In this document: positions 35,901 to 42,237 of the stretch, in pieces
Layout: every line of letters starts with the position of its first letter
How positions within the stretch are numbered: the stretch's first letter is position 1
Assembly (NCBI GenBank): GCA_016838885.1
Contig: JAEKNW010000264.1
Span: 1 to 42,237, forward strand
Reading direction: 5' to 3'
Origin: Candidatus Cloacimonadota bacterium
GTDB taxonomy: Bacteria > Cloacimonadota > Cloacimonadia > Cloacimonadales > JAFGVF01
Length of the DNA stretch: 42,237 bases
Translations under genes and position numbers: made by a program
Notes under the pieces: model-generated
What the model was told of the DNA's origin: nothing
Seen by the model: the letters and a program-made list of their open reading frames with translations, nothing else
Databases searched by the model: none

Positions 35901-38690
35901 CTATGGACTGGAGGGATCGCCAGCAATAGCTATGCAACAGGTGGTGTTACAGGTTCTTCTCATGTAGGTGGTTTGATAGGTTTTCTAAATTCAGGAACTG
36001 TCAACAACAGCTTTTGGGATATTGAGACATCTGGTCAAACTACAAGCGCTGGAGGTTCAGATGCTACAGGGTTAACAACACAGCAAATGAAAACACCTGC
36101 AATATTTGTAGATGCTGATTGGAGTGTAGTTGGTTTCAATGCTGATATTGATGGAGATTGGTTTTTTAATCCCAGCATTAATGATCTGTATCCTGCTCTT
36201 TCATGGCAGGTTTCTGGTGTTGTTGCCCCTATCCTAACCTATCCAAGAGATAATGGAGAAACTGCAATAACAGGAGAACAACTAATATGGGAAGCTGATC
36301 TATTTGAACATGCTACTTCATATCTTTTGAGTGTAGGGACTGACAACCCACCAACTAATATATTACATAATCAGGATATAGGGTTAGTAACCAACTATTT
36401 ATTTGCTGGGATTGGAGCAGATGCAGAATACTATTGGCAAGTGATCCCTGTAGATGCTGACGGTAATGAAGCTGAGAACTGCCCAATCAGGAGCTTTTCC
36501 ACCGTAAATATCGCCTCAGTGTTGGCTCAAAACAAGATAATTGAATCAACTATTCCTATCAATGGTAACTACCCTATGAGTTATAGCCAAACTATATTCT
36601 TTCAATCTGAACTCACAAGTATTGATCCTATTATCGATAGACTATATTTAAAAAGAAATACCTCAGAATCGATCACAGGTTCTGAAAATTTGCGAATCTA
36701 TCTAGCTCATACTGACAAAACAGAGTTTGAAGCAGAGAACGACTGGGTAACTATTACTGATGGTTTAATACAAGTAGCAGAGATCTCAGTTGGAGAAGGA
36801 GATTGGGTTGAGCTTCAGTTTGAAAATCCATTTATCTATAATCAAAATGATAATTTAGTTGTAGGGATAGCAGATTATGTTAATAATGCTAATACTTCAA
36901 TATCACCATTCTTAGCATTGGAAGTAGATGGTTATCGATCAATTAGTTATTGCTCAGATAGTAGTATACCATACCCCATTATACCATATGAAGGAACAAG
37001 ACACGAAGCAGTTGCTTATATAGCTTTTGAGATCAAAGACATTGTCGTTGGGAATGTGTCTCCAGTTAATGGTGTCATAGAATTATATGAAACAGAATCC
37101 CAACTGTTTCAAGTGTTTGCAGATGATCCATTAAATCATAGTTTATTATACAGTTGGAAGCTAGATTGTGAGGAAGTCTCAAATTCAGATTCTTTACTTT
37201 TTAATACTGATTATGATACAGCTGGAGAATACAGTTTAACGCTTTCAATTAGTAGGGATTATTCATCGTATAATAGAAAACAAAATCCAACATTAACTAG
37301 AAGAAATGTTGAAACTTTTGAGTGGACTATAATTGTACATGATATTGACCAAAATATAGTAATTACTGATTTATCCTTTGCTTTTGAAGAAGATGGTGTT
37401 TGGAATCCTATTGACCAAATTATTTGTGAAAACGAAACACTCAATTTCTATATAAACGCAAGTGACCCTGATGGTAATGATTTAACTTATAGTTGGTTGC
37501 TAAATCATGTAGAAGTCTCTGCAAGTTCTTTATATCAGTTTCAAACTGATTATAATTTGGCTGGAAGTTATACACTTGAGCTGATTCTAGATGACAACTA
37601 TATTCGTGAGCAAATAATTACTTCTAGACTTAATAATCGAAGAAATAGTAAAAGTTCATCTATGTCTCGTGAAAGATTCGATAATAACCCCATATCTAAG
37701 TTTTCAGTTGATAGAACATTAAGAGCTGCTATTAGAGATACGCAGACATTCACTTGGCAGATTGAAGTAAGTGATGTAGATCAAACAATCGTTATTCATG
37801 ATTTATCTTATGCAACAGCATTAGAGGGGGTCTGGACTCCAGTTGACCAATTTATCAGTGAAACCGAAACACTCAATTTCTATATAAACGCAAGTGACCC
37901 TGATAGTAATGATTTAACTTATAGTTGGATATTAAATGGAACCGAAGTCTCTACATCGGCAACCTATCTATTTGAGACAGATTATGATTCTGCTGGTGAA
38001 TATACACTAGAATTAATTATTAATGATAACTATGGTGATGTTGCTTTAAGAAACATTCAATCATTTAACTGGAATATTGAAGTAACTGATGTTGATCAAG
38101 AGATTGAAATTACTGATTTGTCTTATGCTACTGAATTAGATGGTGTATGGACACCTGAAGATCAGATGTTTGAAGAACATACAATCCTCAATTTCTTTGT
38201 CAATGCTTTCGATCCTGATGGACAAGATTTATCTTATGAATGGCAGTTAAATGATACTGTAGTTTCAGATACTCAATCATTCGATTATGATAGTTCAAAT
38301 TATCAGAATAATACTTATGAAGTGAAGCTAACATTATCTGATGGGTTTAGAGATACTCAAGAATATATTTGGAGTGTAGTGCAAGCTGTTTCGAATGAAG
38401 ATGATATAGAGGCTATTACTGTTACTAAGTTAGGTAGCATATACCCCAATCCTTTTAATCCAAGTACAACAATTAACTTTAATATTGCCAGAAAAGATAT
38501 TGCAAGTATGAGGATATATAATATTAAAGGACAGCTTGTAAAAGACTTCGGTGAGTTTGTTAAATCACAAAATACTGTTACTTGGTATGGCCAAGATAAT
38601 AATAACAAGTCAGTTGGATCTGGATTGTACTTGGTGGTTATGAAAAGTAAATCAAATGTAGAAACTAAGAAGATAATTCTAATGAAATAG
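32940..38690 (+). CDS. Giant surface protein with GLUG arrays, PKD-like repeats and type IX-like sorting tail
   Basis: 1916 aa from ATG 32940. GGAGG at 32930-32934 is correctly placed for this start rather than for an in-frame ATG at 32928. Signal peptide MNRLFLSLVIIVLAINIYG. A cohesin-like or adhesion N-domain is possible at about 20-150. Two GLUG-motif arrays (about 280-380 and 750-1025: repeated GGLIG…NCYATGNVSGS) each close with NNSFWDIETSG…QMKTP. Fn3-like segments follow. Three to four PKD-like repeats of about 100 aa (about 1370-1810) contain NASDPDGNDLTYSW. A C-terminal sorting domain (about 1830-1916: SIYPNPFNPSTTINF…GSGLYLVVM) is of the T9SS type A kind. Probably a surface adhesin or matrix protein encoded with its upstream neighbour. 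Repeat copies are nearly identical at DNA level in places. Confidence 0.88.
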   Translation: MNRLFLSLVIIVLAINIYGISFNTTNEDFAQFDEIEVSIQSDSLILDLKAFDFQINYDSNILHFDGWQLNDIISNFTIDKAEADSLNGTIHIIGCIDNQPNGVQVGINSSFVNFHFTAIEVGVCELSWQEYPNICCDSNLVSYRLDTFSHSLIIHPDLNGSGSEQDPFLITNLDELRFLSENPGVVTVGYHFQLLNDIDASETENWNAGFGLLPIGNLTDRFRGGFDGNGHTISNLYINRPEQDYVGLFGYIDESIISNIGLIDSDITGKMYVGSLAGYSSCSTIDNSYATGNVSSNGSVSGGLIGSQASGTVNNCYASGSLSCGWLSYGGLIGYLISGTVNNCYATVSVDSYGGGLVGYSNSGATINNSFWDIETSGLTTSAGGIGLTTYQMKTPSYFVDAGWSLIVYNAYDEADWGFRPDINECYPALIWQIPDVFDDVDEEAPRQPSDFNYMYGEVEVPVDGTLSWTFGENTETYDVYFDTVYPPENMVIDEEIAGENGTYSFEDLLYGTRYYWKIVTKNSYSEHNTNCIGWFNTTTGVNNYVLEVSPPKDQLLDYLPSELLFILNDNIEYVELWFGDIESQTEVVIPLTIASDTLTYQLPDIDYLHNQYYWTLVYFDTELMEHSLNGYFITPLNNLGGDGSESSPIQISTLNELQIFNNLYPYHNNSDPYFELANDIDASATIDWNEGAGFEPIGSNDNRFTGNFKGNGFIISNLYINRPTQDYVGLFGYTDNSNLASVYLEDVDINANQNVGGLSGCKLWGQVNDCFVTGIVSGTSEVGGLIGKFHYGPATNCYASVNVSGSGNNVGGLIGDCLVALDSCYATGNVSGSGNATGGLIGYQRGGDLEEEFTNCYSTGNVSGSYQVGGLVGLSFGIYGNCYATGNVSGSSRVGGLIGNQGSPGWGYSGVRNCYATGNVDGDDNDVGGLIGFQYTGTTSNSYATGDISGSSLVGGLVGILSSGTVNNSYATGNVNGDYAGGLIGYLWTGGIASNSYATGGVTGSSHVGGLIGFLNSGTVNNSFWDIETSGQTTSAGGSDATGLTTQQMKTPAIFVDADWSVVGFNADIDGDWFFNPSINDLYPALSWQVSGVVAPILTYPRDNGETAITGEQLIWEADLFEHATSYLLSVGTDNPPTNILHNQDIGLVTNYLFAGIGADAEYYWQVIPVDADGNEAENCPIRSFSTVNIASVLAQNKIIESTIPINGNYPMSYSQTIFFQSELTSIDPIIDRLYLKRNTSESITGSENLRIYLAHTDKTEFEAENDWVTITDGLIQVAEISVGEGDWVELQFENPFIYNQNDNLVVGIADYVNNANTSISPFLALEVDGYRSISYCSDSSIPYPIIPYEGTRHEAVAYIAFEIKDIVVGNVSPVNGVIELYETESQLFQVFADDPLNHSLLYSWKLDCEEVSNSDSLLFNTDYDTAGEYSLTLSISRDYSSYNRKQNPTLTRRNVETFEWTIIVHDIDQNIVITDLSFAFEEDGVWNPIDQIICENETLNFYINASDPDGNDLTYSWLLNHVEVSASSLYQFQTDYNLAGSYTLELILDDNYIREQIITSRLNNRRNSKSSSMSRERFDNNPISKFSVDRTLRAAIRDTQTFTWQIEVSDVDQTIVIHDLSYATALEGVWTPVDQFISETETLNFYINASDPDSNDLTYSWILNGTEVSTSATYLFETDYDSAGEYTLELIINDNYGDVALRNIQSFNWNIEVTDVDQEIEITDLSYATELDGVWTPEDQMFEEHTILNFFVNAFDPDGQDLSYEWQLNDTVVSDTQSFDYDSSNYQNNTYEVKLTLSDGFRDTQEYIWSVVQAVSNEDDIEAITVTKLGSIYPNPFNPSTTINFNIARKDIASMRIYNIKGQLVKDFGEFVKSQNTVTWYGQDNNNKSVGSGLYLVVMKSKSNVETKKIILMK

Positions 38691-38762
38691 TATCATATAA
38701 ACCTATGAGCCTTGTAATTATTAATAAAAAGGTTCATTGATTGTTAAATAATACAAAATAAT

Positions 38763-38790
38763 AAATGGCACGATTATTCTCGTGCCATTT
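38763..38790 (+). terminator. Terminator of the exported-protein operon
   Basis: Perfect 11-bp stem AAATGGCACGA/TCGTGCCATTT around TTATTC, followed by a T-rich stretch, 72 bases past the stop codon. Confidence 0.85.
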
Positions 38791-38878
38791 AGATTTATAA
38801 TTTAATTTTCTTGTTGTATTAGTTTATATTTAAATGATAATAGAATGATTGCTTCCTCTTAGATAGCACTAAATTTTT

Positions 38879-38898
38879 TGTCATGCAACCGTCATGCA
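38879..38898 (+). repeat. Right-end signature of island 2 (TCATGCA direct repeat)
   Basis: Exact copy of the 20-mer at 28166-28185. It lies about 60 bases before the third att copy. The stretch in between contains CTATTTAAC, also shared with the 23-bp repeats of island 1. Confidence 0.75.
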
Positions 38899-38957
38899 AG
38901 TAGTATATAATGAGGATAACTACATATATTACACTATTTAACTTTCTAATGAATTAT

Positions 38958-39001
38958 TCCTAAGGAAAAGGTCAGCCGTTCGAATCGGCTCATGGGTGCC
39001 A
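38958..39001 (+). repeat. att copy 3 (right end of island 2)
   Basis: Matches 288-331 of the tRNA-Arg region over 44 bp with two adjacent mismatches (38992-38993, AT in place of GG in the acceptor stem). There is no 5' tRNA half. The divergence suggests an older junction than copy 2. Confidence 0.9.
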
Positions 39002-39006
39002 TTTAA

Positions 39007-39027
39007 GTGAAAAGTGAAAAGTGAACT
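39007..39027 (+). repeat. GTGAAAA heptamers after att copy 3
   Basis: Two GTGAAAA units and a GTGAACT follow the att copy, the same pattern as after copies 1 and 2. Either a third island begins here or the array belongs to the original chromosome. Confidence 0.55.
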
Positions 39028-39065
39028 ACTATATACATTAAGATTATAAATTAGTTATGATTTTG

Positions 39066-41951
39066 TTAATAATCTCTTTCTTTCAAAGAAGTAACATAGA
39101 ATTTAAATCCTCTTTCTTTTGCGAACTTAGCAACTCTTAATGCTTTTTCATATTCACTATTGGTTAAACGAGAAAAACCATGACAGAATCCATAAACTTT
39201 GTTTAGAATTGAGATAATTTCCTCGAGATTCTTAGCATCTTTTTTACTAGATTTCTTTTTAATTTTCTCAAAGTATTTTCTTAGCCAATTCCAAAAAGCT
39301 GGATCATACTTAACTTTATCTAATTCCCATATTGTACCATCATCATAGTCTTCTTCTTTGCAAGTATAAACTTTTTCGTCGATTTTCTCTTCTGTATCAT
39401 GAATTATCTCATTTGACAGATTTTCAGAAATAGACTCAGAATTCAAAGAAACATCAGCTCTTAATGACTTATGATTACTATTAAAGCTATTACTTTTAAC
39501 AAAGAACTTCAGTAATAATTCTTCCAAAAAATTATTATTGATTCTACTATAACTAAGAGCCAAAAATCCACTTGCTCTTGATATGGCAGTATATAATCGA
39601 TTCACATACATATTATCTTCTTTAAGTTCATCAATATTTAAAATGAAGAGTAGCTCAAATTCTCTTCCTTTTATATCATCAATGTGAAATATAGATAATT
39701 CTATGTCACTTATTTTATCAATGGATTGTTTAAGAAGTGGGACTTGGTCTCGGTAAAAAGTAATTATACCTACATTAAACTTCTGTTTTATCTCATTTTT
39801 TATGATTTCAATATTAGAAGTTATCCATGATGTTAACTCAATGTTTCCATTAAGTTCTGTTGCTATTGGTAAAAATTGATCATTTGATTTAGTATAGGCA
39901 TTTTTAAGAGTGTTTTCTTTATCTTGTAATTTGCTATAGAGATAGTTATTTATTTTAAACAAACTAGGTTTAAATCTATAAACATCATTCAGGTGTTCAT
40001 ATCGAAAATCTCCGATGAATTTACTAAGTGCTTTTTCAGTTAAAATACTACCCATACTTCCAATTTGCAATAGGTCTCCAGTTATGAATATATTTGATGT
40101 TCCTGGATAACATAAAAGTTTAATAATATTTAATTGTTTTAATTGAAAGTCTGTTATCTCCTCGATTAATACCTCGCGTCTATAGTTGTCTCTTATATAT
40201 TGATAAATTGAGCTTCTCATTTTGAGTCTATCATCAATGGTAGTAACTTGGAATAAGTCATTTGCAATTGTTAGTAAAAACTCAATAAAATCACTGAATA
40301 AGTCATTACTAATAGAATCAGAGTTTTCACTGGAAAGTGAATAAGTCCAATTTATGAATACTTTTTGGAAATATTTCAGATCAAAGTGAATGATTTTAAT
40401 ATAATGATTCTTCATTTCAATGAGTTGAAATAATGCAGATAATATTTTAAGATATCCACCAAGGAGTTTTTGAATTTGATTTAGTAATTGTGATTTATTT
40501 TCATTATTAATTTCTTTCACTTGGAGAATATTACTATCATTGTTAAAATTTCTTATGACATCTGTTAGGAGTTGGCTTAGGGTAGTTTGAGATAAATTAT
40601 TTGTATCATCACTTAAACTCTCTAATAGTAATGTAGCTTTACTTTTTTCATTATCAAAAATATCATTAATTTTATCAAATAGATCATTTTCATCCATAAA
40701 GCTACAAACTGTTAAAAAGCTTTTGAAAGAACTTTTTTCTCTAAGTACTTTCTGTAAATAACTAATGTTTCGTTCGCTAAAATCACTTTTATAAAACTTT
40801 ATTAATGTGCTTAAAATTTCTTTTTTGCCGGTAGTTTGACTCAAAAAATAATCTGTAAATGAAGAGTCCTTTTCTAAAATCTCAATATCTTCTGATATAT
40901 TAAATCTGATACCTTCATCTGATAATAATTTTATAAATTTATTAACAAACGTGTTCCAAGAGAAGATATTTTTGTTAAAGTCTAACACTTGCTCCTGTTG
41001 GAAGGTATATGATAAATGGCTTTCCGTTTCTGGTCTATTAGAAAACAAGATCCAAGTGTTTAGTTTATTCATGAAGTAATCTTCCACAGATTTATCTGAT
41101 TTTTCTTGATCGATTAAAAAAGTATTTACCGATTTTTGTGCTATTCTTTTAACAAGTAAGGATGTTTTCCCTGTTCCAGCGGGCCCAGTGATAAGATATC
41201 TACCCCCTATAGGCAATCTAAGAATTTTCTCTTGCTTAGGACTTAATATAATCTGATTTTGTAGATGAGCTGAATCAATAACAGGTTTATTAAAGTTAAA
41301 ATCAATAGTACTTTTTTCATTTTGATTTTCTTCTAAGTTTGTGAAAAATTGGTTGAGATTTTCGGTTAACGATGAACATTGTGTTAAATCATTCTGCTCT
41401 ATAAAATTCATATTTTTTAAAATTATATCTTTTCTTATTGCATCAATTGCTTTAGGAAACTCAGAATCTTTTTCGAATATCTTGCATTTTATTCCATCCC
41501 ATTCTAAGTCTTTGGTTGGTTCAAAATCGATTCTTCTCAAGATTACATATTTACCCTTTTTACCAAATTCAATTTTTGAACCGACTTTTGATGTAAGTAA
41601 TGATGTACTTTTTTCACCATATTTTGAAATTGCTAGCATATAATCTTTGTTAAAACTTCCTGAAGTTCTTTCTTTCTGCAAAGCAAAATACTTTATCTCA
41701 TTAGTTAACTCATTTTGTACTTTTATTAAGCTGATAAATGGGATAGTTTGATTGATACGGGCTACTTCTAATACAGAATTTGAGTATTTTGCTGTCCCTG
41801 AGGATTTCTCACCATTAATGTTTACATTATCGATATACCTCAGTTTTTCTCTTCCCTTGAGAATTGATTTGTTAGATTTCTCCATATCCTCTAAACCCAT
41901 TAAAGTTAGCATCCCCAATTCAATGATTCTTTTGTCCTTTTCTTTAACCAT
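39066..41951 (-). CDS. SF1 (UvrD-like) helicase with possible GreA/B-like N-terminal region
   Basis: A 961-aa protein with strong GGAGG site before the ATG. Walker A is LITGPAGTGKTSLL (about 253-266). Later motifs: IFITGDLLQIGS (motif III-like), DDIKGREFELLFIL (motif V-like) and YTAISRASG (motif VI). This order is typical of UvrD/Rep-type superfamily 1 helicases. Upstream of the helicase, residues about 95-145 (LAISKYGEKSTSLLTSKVG, KIEFGKKGKYVILRRI) resemble the C-terminal domain of GreA/GreB transcript-cleavage factors; this is an inference. The C-terminus is charged and unassigned, ending in a small helical domain (about 900-961). It stands alone next to the third att copy and may be a defence gene or a transcription-coupled repair-like factor. 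Confidence 0.8.
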   Translation of the reverse strand: MVKEKDKRIIELGMLTLMGLEDMEKSNKSILKGREKLRYIDNVNINGEKSSGTAKYSNSVLEVARINQTIPFISLIKVQNELTNEIKYFALQKERTSGSFNKDYMLAISKYGEKSTSLLTSKVGSKIEFGKKGKYVILRRIDFEPTKDLEWDGIKCKIFEKDSEFPKAIDAIRKDIILKNMNFIEQNDLTQCSSLTENLNQFFTNLEENQNEKSTIDFNFNKPVIDSAHLQNQIILSPKQEKILRLPIGGRYLITGPAGTGKTSLLVKRIAQKSVNTFLIDQEKSDKSVEDYFMNKLNTWILFSNRPETESHLSYTFQQEQVLDFNKNIFSWNTFVNKFIKLLSDEGIRFNISEDIEILEKDSSFTDYFLSQTTGKKEILSTLIKFYKSDFSERNISYLQKVLREKSSFKSFLTVCSFMDENDLFDKINDIFDNEKSKATLLLESLSDDTNNLSQTTLSQLLTDVIRNFNNDSNILQVKEINNENKSQLLNQIQKLLGGYLKILSALFQLIEMKNHYIKIIHFDLKYFQKVFINWTYSLSSENSDSISNDLFSDFIEFLLTIANDLFQVTTIDDRLKMRSSIYQYIRDNYRREVLIEEITDFQLKQLNIIKLLCYPGTSNIFITGDLLQIGSMGSILTEKALSKFIGDFRYEHLNDVYRFKPSLFKINNYLYSKLQDKENTLKNAYTKSNDQFLPIATELNGNIELTSWITSNIEIIKNEIKQKFNVGIITFYRDQVPLLKQSIDKISDIELSIFHIDDIKGREFELLFILNIDELKEDNMYVNRLYTAISRASGFLALSYSRINNNFLEELLLKFFVKSNSFNSNHKSLRADVSLNSESISENLSNEIIHDTEEKIDEKVYTCKEEDYDDGTIWELDKVKYDPAFWNWLRKYFEKIKKKSSKKDAKNLEEIISILNKVYGFCHGFSRLTNSEYEKALRVAKFAKERGFKFYVTSLKERDY

Positions 41952-42084
41952 AATACCTCCTAGATTTTAAAAATGTTAAAAAATCCAAACAAAGATATTT
42001 TACAAAAGCAAGCTTAACTTGTCAAGTATAATCTAAAATTATGAATTTATCCTGAATCATGCAGTAGAGCTTTAAGGAAGAGAG

Positions 42085-42140
42085 CCGATTCTTTTAGCAA
42101 AATCCCCTTCTTTGAGGGGGACACAGGGGGTGCATCCATA
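42085..42140 (-). repeat. Dispersed 56-bp repeat, copy 2 (inverted)
   Basis: Reverse complement of 5217-5272 with one mismatch; it includes the TCCCC/GGGGA hairpin. The flanking 41952-42084 shows no gene. Confidence 0.85.
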
Positions 42141-42149
42141 ATGTCAATA

Positions 42150-42197
42150 GAAGTTTAAAATGGTACAGATTTGGAAGTTTAATCTGGTACACTATTG
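42150..42197. mobile_element. Possible terminal repeats of an IS21-type element
   Basis: Two tandem 24-bp units, each of the form GAAGTTTAA…TGGTACA…TTG (42150-42173, 42174-42197). Multiple tandem copies of a TGGTACA-containing motif are a feature I associate with IS21-family ends. No transposase is within the window, so this is only suggestive. Confidence 0.35.
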
Positions 42198-42237
42198 TAA
42201 CTCATTATTAGTTATATTTTCCCTTTCATTCTATAAC

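Noticed and set aside
33830-36060. DNA-level repeats as a CRISPR or satellite array
   Set aside because: They lie in frame in a long ORF and encode GLUG-type protein repeats.

Overview
The window is AT-rich bacterial chromosome, probably from an anaerobe of the FCB superphylum. Candidatus Cloacimonadota is my best guess. The basis is the low GC content, very large signal-peptide-bearing proteins built from PKD, dockerin, GLUG and Fn3-like modules, and one C-terminal sorting tail with the YPNPFNPSTTI motif typical of type IX-like secretion in that group. No rRNA, CRISPR array or plasmid origin is visible.

The organising principle is a tRNA-Arg(CCT) integration hotspot. The intact tRNA gene is at 255-331. 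Copies of its 3' part, starting in the anticodon loop, recur at 28269-28315 (47 bp identical) and 38958-39001 (two mismatches in 44). They divide the window into tandem islands: island 1 (about 332-28315), island 2 (about 28316-39001) and a possible third from 39002. Both complete islands share a right-end signature (a TCATGCA direct repeat 77-101 bp before the core) and start with GTGAAAA-type repeats. The tyrosine recombinase is intact in island 1 (21195-21794) and a nonsense-mutated, truncated pseudogene in island 2 (28474-28857). This fits the newest insertion lying nearest the tRNA.

Island 1 carries a giant exported protein (803-4723), a repeat-rich intergenic zone (4724-5371), a small unknown gene, and a complete type 3 BREX operon (6091-18273: brxF, brxC, pglXI, brxHII, pglZ, brxA). 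A 46-codon ORF precedes and overlaps brxF. Next come a two-gene unit (nucleotidyl-cyclase-like protein plus GIY-YIG nuclease), an HNH nuclease whose EVE-like N-terminus seems collapsed, the integrase, an AbiEi antitoxin whose AbiEii toxin partner is cut to 26 codons, and a convergent operon of an MBL-fold hydrolase and a trypsin-STAND NTPase fusion resembling AVAST type 1.

Island 2 carries two overlapping giant exported protein genes (29654-38690), the second with the sorting tail. Beyond the third att copy is a long SF1 (UvrD-like) helicase gene with a possible GreA/B-like N-terminal segment (39066-41951, minus). The right edge has an inverted copy of a dispersed repeat also found at 5217-5272, then tandem motifs that look like the end of an IS21-type element.

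Together the region looks like a defence island laid down in layers by one integrase family, mixing anti-phage modules with cell-surface proteins.
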